A DNA stretch of 64,000 nt. Source: Bryopsis sp. KO-2023 (lineage: Eukaryota > Chlorophyta > Ulvophyceae > Bryopsidales > Bryopsidaceae). A program made the translations under genes and the position numbers. The notes under the pieces were generated by a model. That model searched no databases. It was not told the origin of the DNA and worked only from the letters and a program-made list of their open reading frames with translations. How positions within the stretch are numbered: position 1 is the first letter of the stretch; every line of letters starts with the position of its first letter. Below are positions 57,688-64,000 of the stretch, piece after piece. The stretch is taken from the NCBI GenBank assembly GCA_030272585.1, contig BSYQ01000014.1:1240001-1304000 (forward strand), in the 5' to 3' direction.

Positions 57688-59534
57688 ATAAAATCAAGTC
57701 AAAGAGAGATAGCTACGTTGAGCTGTGGTGTTGCAAAATATGGTAAGTTGTCGGTAGGCGTATTTTTGTGTGTGATGGCTTATTGAAAGGAATGGTCAAG
57801 GAAAGTGTTTTTGCAGGGGGGGGTTTGGATGCGAGTGTTGCAGCAGCTAGTTGAGTTTTGGGATTAAATGGTGGAATTTCTCATTGTTTCTCGAATAAAT
57901 GTTATGTGGGGTGGGGAGGATGTTTCAAAATATACAGTTTTTTTGCGTGTTTTTTTCGACTTGGAAGTTGTTTTGGGGGTTGCACGAAATGAGGCAGTCT
58001 ATGTTCTGAATAATACCCTTTCCACCACGCTCTTCGCTGGTTTTCTCAATATGAAAATTTTCGAGGTTTTTATGGTCACCAAATACAAGGACTTCCAGCT
58101 TTTGGACTCGTTTGTCGGTTTTCCCTCACCTTTGTTTGTTTGTGAGAAGTTTCACAAACAAACATACATTACATATCTGCATTACATATCTGTTCAGAAG
58201 TTTCACTGGAAGTCGAGTCAAGTCTATGTCCGTAAAGTTATCTGATCATATTAAGTGACATAGATTAGTGTTTTATATTGATTGAAGTTAATTACTGTAT
58301 TGACTATTGGAGATTGTTCTGAAAGGGAGTGCAAGAATTCTTGTCAAATTAGGAACACAAGGTAGTCACCTTAAGTAATAAGAGTAATAATATCAAGAGT
58401 CGACTGGTATTTTTGCAAGGACGAATTCGCCTCTTGCTGTGGGTGTCCTGTGGGTTAAAACTATAAAAAAAATACAGTTATTCCATGCAGTTATATATAC
58501 TTTTGATTCCATATCCCAATCGATCAGCTGATTTTTTCCTTTTGAGATCAACGAAGTTCTTTTGTGCCTTGGCAAGATGTTGCTTCTGATGTAGAGTGCT
58601 CTAGACCTGGTCTGACAATGCTAACGAAACAACGAAGGAAAATAGATCGATGGAAAATCAACTCCGGAAAACACCCTTTATTTAATTGATAGGAACGCCA
58701 AAGAAATTAAATAACAATTTAATAATTATTTTATTAATTATTTATATAATTATTTTTTATTATTTATTTATAAATGATTGGTAAAATTTCAGGTTGAAGC
58801 AAACAAACACAACTTACAAACAAGGTAGGAGAATCGTTGTTCTCCTATTTCAGGTTCAAATGAGGTTATTTACTCAGAATGAGATTATGTTTATATCTAT
58901 ATTATGTGTGGAGGTCGAATCAATGAACAAAACAAACAAACAAATCAATGAACACTATTTGAGTACTCCAACGGAATAAATAAAACACAATCGGCAAGAG
59001 GTGGTTTGATTCCCTTTCATTATTTTTTACATCCCGAAGCAACACAATGAGAATCAGGTCAGTAATCATTCCGAAATTTTGCTTCTGCAACGTGTTTGCA
59101 AACGAATTGAAACTCGAAAAACTTCTCTCCAAAACTAAAAACACTGAAAAGAAATAAAAAAAACCAAACTGAGGTGATCAGATAGATCGAAAAATAAAAA
59201 ACCGCTCCAACAATCCATGAACAAAACTGACCACCAACAAGTCGAAACTGAACGCTGAGTCTGACATAAAGCATCCAGAGAAACGACTCGCTGCTTCCTG
59301 CATGGTGTCCAGAACGCAATGCACGCTGGCAACTCTACAGGCCACCTCTCAGACCAACCCAAAAATTCCACGATTCACGATTATTCATCGGGGTTTTGAA
59401 CCCCACTGCAATCGCATTCGTATTGGTTGTTGCCCGTTGACTGAAAAACACCAAAGAAGAACATATTTCAATTTGAGCGTTACCACTATATAGCGCTGAA
59501 TCAATTTCGTGCTGTCGAACTACCAACCGCTTAC
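57688..59534. other. Intergenic, no firm gene
   Basis: AT-rich (extreme at 58700-58780). A Cys-containing minus-strand stretch at about 59220-59330 (LPACIAFWTPCRKQ) could be a further exon of the poly-Gly gene. Nothing else recognised. Confidence 0.4.
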
Positions 59535-60777
59535 CACACAGTCCCCCTCGAGAGTGCAGGTGTTGCACTCTTGTTTGAGATCGCAGTCGTCTGCATGACA
59601 AAAAAGAAACACTTTAGACAAAGCTAGCCACACAGTCGAGATCAGTCGTCTGCATCAAAACGAGGGACTCACCGTCACCGTCGGGATCGTCGCCTCCACC
59701 GTCGGGATCGTCGCCTCCACCGTTGGGGTCGTCACCGTCACCGTCGGGGTCGCCGCCTCCATTGAAACGACGACGACGACGACCACCACCACCGCCTCCG
59801 CCACCTCCTCCACCACCACCGCCTCCACCTCCACCACCGCCACCGCCGCCGCCACCTCCTCCTCCGCCGCCACCTCCTCCGCCGCCGCCACCTCCTCCTC
59901 CGCCGCCGCCTCCACCTCCTCCTCCGCCTCCACCTCCTCCTCCGCCGCCGCCTCCACCTCCGCCGCCGCCGCCGCCTCCGCCGCCTCCGCCACCACCGCC
60001 ACCACCACCAACGATGCGGCTTTCTGGTTCTTCTTCGTCTTCGCCGCTGCCCTTCCCTTTGTTCATCTTGCCTCTGCCTTTGCCTCTTCTTTTCCTCCCC
60101 TTGTCTTTTCTGCCTTTCTTTCTTCCCAAGAGACGCCTCATTCCGGAATCGCACACCGCTTTTCCAGTGCAGCAAGACTGTTCGTTAGTGTCAGGATCGA
60201 CGCATTGACCAGAGCCGTTGGCTTTCCTGCCAACGCACTGGATGGTGCGGGGGGCGCAATCTCCAATTGCTTTACACTGGGGATGACCAACACGGACACT
60301 CGTCAGATAACAACGCCAGGTGCCCTTGCCAAACGTTGCTGTCTTCGACAGGACTCACCTCTCCACCCCGTTTGTCTACGCAGTCGGTCATACATCTTTC
60401 CTTAGTTTTGTACCCTTTTTTTTCGATGCCTGCAGAGAAAAAGACACAGATGAGTTGAAATTAAACAAGATCGAACCAACCTGGGTGGTTCGTCACCGAC
60501 AGAACAGCACGGCAGAAAAGCAAATCCAACTTCTTGGCAACACCCATACATACGACTGAACTTACAAGGGGGACCCGGGTCAAGCAACGATCTCTGGGGA
60601 CCAAGTTGCAGCACCGTCGAGGTGTCTGCAGAAGAATACCGATAAAACGATAAGCCGCCAACCCGATCCGAAATGATGAACAGCCAGAGCAATGTTCCTC
60701 AGCGCACCAGTGGGGTGAGCAGAGTGGCACGCGGCCAAGGCTCCGACGATGGAGAGCAACAACCACATGGCGTTCAT
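59535..60777 (-). CDS. Secreted-type Cys-rich protein with long poly-Gly tract
   Basis: Exons: 60777-60708 (signal peptide MNAMWLLLSIVGALAACHSA), 60429-60359 (GIEKKGYKTKERCMTDC...), 60276-59673, 59590-59535 (DDCD...CNTCTLEGDC); phases agree at every junction. Exon 3 encodes Cys pairs (CKAIGDC, QCVGRKANGSGQC, SCCTGKAVC), a basic Lys/Arg/Gly block, EDEEEPESRIV, then an almost pure Gly run of roughly 75 residues, RRRRR, and acidic DPDGDGDDPNGG repeats of a Ca-binding-like type. Possible extracellular matrix or cell-wall protein; function unknown. The C-terminus is probably incomplete. The signal exon is shared with trypsin copy 1. Confidence 0.6.
59778..60012. repeat. (CCN/GCC) trinucleotide tract encoding poly-Gly
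   Basis: Plus strand CCACCGCCTCCGCCGCC and so on; minus strand GGN codons. All four Gly codons occur, so it is an interrupted repeat, not a pure microsatellite. Confidence 0.9.
60708..60777 (-). repeat. Shared signal-peptide exon, poly-Gly gene
   Basis: Partner of 35621-35690: same 70-nt length, same phase-1 G|GTGCGC donor, similar following intron. Confidence 0.7.
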
Positions 60778-62283
60778 TGTGTTGCGTCGGGATTCGCGGT
60801 TTGGAAAGCTCCCGGAGCTCGTATTTGAGCGCGCTTGTCCTCTTCCTCGTAGCACCAGCGTTCCATCGGCCCCCCCATCCTTGGCTTGATCGACCTCCCC
60901 CTCTCCATCACGACGTTCGCCACTCTGGCCTTTCACCCTGGCCGGTCCCCTTCGGTCCTCACCGGAATTCTCCGAGTCTTGTTTAACCAACGTTGGGACT
61001 GCGACATCCAAGGTTCTTGACCTCTTCTGTCTTGAATGCGTCTCTTTTGTTTCTTGTTCGTTTGGTCAGACTCAAAGTTGTTTGGTACCAGGGGAACCTT
61101 GTCTTTTTCTTTCCTTGGAGTTCGGGAAGCATTACACCGGTTCGTGGTCCTTGCACTGGCAGTGGTGGTCAGCTTGCTCACCAGCCGATTGTACTGAGAT
61201 GGAACAGCAAATGGTGGAAATCCTGACGAGATCATGAAAAGGAGGCAATATAAACTTCCCAAAAAAAAGTTTTCCACAGCAAGCTGGGAAGTTGGAGCAT
61301 CTCTCCACAAGGGACGTCGAAGTTGTCTGGAATCTGATGAATCAAAATATGATATTCAATATTTGCAACTTATATTAATGGGGGCAAAAAAAAGGAAAGC
61401 AAAGCAACTTCCTTCCCCTTTCTGGCCACCACTGAATTGTTTGGGCCGCAAATAACTTATTTGCTGCAGCCCACCGAATTTCGAGTCTCGAATTCAAAAA
61501 ATAAAATTAAACTTTTATTGTGCATTTCCTGGGGACGGGGGGGCGGGGGGGGGGGGGCAGCAAGCCCTTACAGCATCACGAATAGGACGGAACAACAGCA
61601 GCAGATTTTAGAACTGAATCAAATGGCTGCAGAGTCTGACAGATCACATTGACGCATCTCGAAGGAAAGAAAGGAAAGCCAAACATGCGTAGCCTTTTTG
61701 GGCGGAAATGTTATTGTTTCAGACAGAGGCGGAAAGGAAGTACTGTAATTTAACGGCAGGAACGGACAGCCACCCCAGCATCAAAATTCTAGGGGGCAAC
61801 TATGTGTAACAGCAAGGAAAAAATCTTCCCCTAAAAAAACCATTCTTCTTGGCAATGTAGTCAGGTCCCCACCAAATACAAGAACTTTTATTTTTTAGAC
61901 TCTTGAACTCCATTCAAGAAAGTTGCTCCAGGGTCGGTTTTCCCTCCACCTTTTAAGGGGAAGGTCAATTTGTACTCTTCTCATGGATGGAAGGAATACA
62001 TCTGAGTCTGGCACAGACTACCCACTGGCTTCATCCCTGTTAAACTCTGCGTCGACGAAACGGGCAAACTCTCCGAAACTCACGTTTTTCTGAAGGTGCA
62101 AATCTCGGTTTGTCGGACTTGAGGAGGAGGAGTAAAGGCATGTCCGCCACGGTGTACATCCTCTGTTTCACAGCACAGCACCGACGTGTAACGTCTGACG
62201 TTGTCTGCAACGAATTCTACAGCCAGCTTTTCCATACTGCCTCAGCAAACGAGTGTTTTTTTAACTGCGATAAACAGGTCGAT
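60778..62283. other. Intergenic between divergently arranged secreted-protein genes
   Basis: Presumed promoters of both flanking genes. Minus-strand open stretches at 60778-61310 are basic and unrecognised. A T/G-run lies near 61540. No gene claimed. Confidence 0.4.
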
Positions 62284-64000
62284 ATGAATTTTACTTCGGG
62301 ATATGCGAGAAGAGTGTGTTTTTGCGTCGTCCTCCTAACAACCACCTCGAGAGGTGAGCTGCCTGTGTTTCCAAATCGACGTCCGCTACCAAACAGCCGA
62401 TCGCACTCTCAGTGCGCGGTAGGCACTGGGACTGTAAGTTCCACCTTTTGTGCCTGAACGACGCACGCATCTCAGTTTGCGGCGGGACAAACGGCCTTCA
62501 ACCCAGAGCTACCGTTCCGAACGGGTAGCCTTCAAGAAAAGTGAAAAACACGCTCTTGTCTTCGCGACAGACCTTCATAGTGGAGAATGCAGCATCCCAC
62601 ACGTGTTCTGTTTTCGGACGTTTTTGATGTGGAGCTTCTTGTTTGTGGCTTGGGTGTTTAGTGGTCGGACAGGAAGTGTCCACCTCGGAAAGTGTCCGTG
62701 CAGAGGGGAGCGCTGCAGATGTCCCAGCAACATTTCCAACAGGGGCCGAGGGATCTAAAAGCAGCACAGGTAGCCCGGGCTCTGTTGGTGTCCCAGCTTT
62801 AGGTTTTGGCAGCTCGAGTGGTACACTTGGTGTACTTGGACGCAGCAAACCCGACATAAGCTACCCTTATTCCTACACGGTATCTTTGCGGAGAAGATCT
62901 GATCTGGGCTACTTCTGCGCCGGTGTGTTGGTGGGGAACAGGCACGTTTTGACAGCGGCGCACTGCGTCGACTCGTCCACAACGTCGACCGACAGTCGAC
63001 CTCAAGTCGTCGTTGGCTCCATCTTCTCGACAAAGACGTCAGGCCCGGGGGTCCAGGTACGAAGGCGTTCCCGAGTGTGAAGGGGTACGTCCTCACGATG
63101 GTCTCCCACGACTGACCTTGCAGCTCGCGCCCCCGGCTGCGGTGTGTCGGCAACACCCAAAATTTCAAAAATATCTCACGACGCGCGTCCCACGACGTCC
63201 CACGACGTTCCACGACATGTCTTTCGCTTGGTTACCTCAATCCACCCCACGATGCGAGCTGTCGCGACGAATCGTGTAACTACCACGGGCTCGAGTGGCT
63301 GTAGGAAATGCGCGACACACCGTAGGATGCGCAATGTGGGATCCTTCTACTGATGCATGCAATCGCTTTGGGTGGGTGCGTTGATTCGAATTGGTCCAGT
63401 GGGGGAAGGGGTCTTTCCTCCTTTTTTTTTTTTTTTTTAACAAGGAAAAATACAAATAAAAAAAAATACGAGTCCTCCAAGCCTTTGGTTTTGTGAATGA
63501 GCAGGTCATCTCTACCCAAAATGTCTTCATCCACCCTGACTACAAATCCAGGGGATACCCTGATCTTGCCATTTTGGAGCTCTCAAGTGCAGCAAATCAA
63601 GCCCCTCTTAAAATCCCAACAAGCACCAGCTTTCGCCCACAGAATGGCAATCTCCTGAGCTCCATTGGGTGGGGTCGGAAACGGAGGGATTCAGGATACT
63701 CTGAAATCGCCCAGGTGGTCGAGGTGGACTTCATTAGCAGGTTGCGGTGCAGACGAATATTGTTCAGACAATTGATGACCAGACAATTTGTGCGCAGCCA
63801 CCAGATCTGCATGGGGGGAGATGGGGTTGGCTCTTGTCCAGGTGAACAACGGTTTCAGTAGAATTCTTGATTAAATGCCATCCATAATGAAGCCACATTG
63901 TGAGGAAACTCTCCGGAGGCAAGGTACCACTGAGTCGAGGGATGTCTTGCCAAGGTGACGATGGAGGCCCCATCATTCTACCCGGTGATACGGTGACCAC
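62284..64000 (+). CDS. Trypsin-like serine protease homologue, copy 2, 3' end outside window
   Basis: Exons: 62284-62353 (70 nt, signal-like MNFTSGYARRVCFCVVLLTT), 62662-63056, 63505-63825, 63924 to beyond 64000. All junctions keep phase. Splicing joins TTTSR to VVGQEVS, reminiscent of a trypsin activation site (R|IVGG). Core motifs: YPYSYTVSLRRRS, VLTAAHC (His), GYPDLAILELSS (Asp), SSIGWGRKR, HQICMGGDG, then GMSCQGDDGGPIILPG. The residue where active trypsins have Ser (GDSGGP) is Asp, so catalysis is unlikely and a binding or decoy role is possible. Unlike copy 1, this frame is open. The start Met could instead be an upstream one in the same frame (62110). Confidence 0.72.

Noticed and set aside
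59614-60208. Poly-Pro ORF on the plus strand at 59723-60208.
   Set aside because: It is the complement of the poly-Gly exon, which has splice sites, phases and a signal exon supporting the minus strand.
60276-60360. A 20-28 nt mini-intron in the poly-Gly gene.
   Set aside because: A normal 82-nt intron (60358-60277, GTGAGT to CCCCAG) gives correct phase and joins Cys-rich segments.
1-64000. CRISPR array, operon, riboswitch or prokaryotic island.
   Set aside because: Intron-containing genes and eukaryotic transposons throughout; the regular repeats are transposon arrays without unique spacers.

Overview
This is nuclear DNA of an intron-rich eukaryote. The evidence is long spliced genes with GT-AG introns of about 80-450 bp, a type II tRNA-Ser with internal pol III boxes, LTR retrotransposons, MULE and hAT-like DNA transposons, and a short TTTAGGG (plant/algal-type telomere) tract. 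An alga or other protist is plausible, but nothing here fixes the species. Host genes fit the standard genetic code.

Region by region. (1) 1-17124: two near-identical tandem copies (8428 bp period) of a Ty3/gypsy chromovirus on the minus strand, sharing LTRs (LTR-int-LTR-int-LTR). Each copy carries gag with in-frame stops, PR-RT-RNase H, integrase-chromodomain, and an extra coiled-coil/RING-like ORF before the 3' LTR. In both copies pol is split by the same 483 bp TG..CA insertion (solo-LTR-like, 5 bp TSD) that holds tRNA-like modules. (2) 17125-22700: a nest of foldbacks, palindromes, short-motif arrays and a truncated second retroelement RT. (3) 22764-28768: a small HMG-box gene whose single 5.5 kb intron hosts a MULE with perfect 69 bp inverted repeats. 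(4) 29-35.7 kb: repeats, two 8-bp-TSD (hAT-like) non-autonomous elements built of short-motif arrays around tRNA-like cores, and a decayed trypsin-like gene. (5) 36526-50700 (minus): a complete 28-exon gene for a SKI3/TTC37-like TPR protein; the model adds to 5820 nt with no internal stop. It is head-to-head, 155 bp apart, with (6) 50856-53826 (plus): a TPR plus parallel beta-helix protein. (7) tRNA-Ser(AGA) at 54984. (8) 56269-57687: the 3' part of a TRP-like cation channel gene with two reading-frame problems. (9) 59535-60777 (minus): a Cys-rich poly-Gly secreted-type protein, and 62284-64000 (plus): a second trypsin-like gene running off the window.

Connections. The two trypsin-like genes are paralogues with matching exon phases; at the catalytic serine position both encode Asp (GDDGGP). 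The 70-nt signal-peptide exon of the first trypsin copy also fronts the unrelated poly-Gly gene, which suggests exon shuffling. Much of the non-coding sequence is explained by non-autonomous elements made of self-similar palindromic words (CCGATC, CCGTAAC, GTGCAC and others). Two of them share a related tRNA-like core; these are the most novel structures I see.
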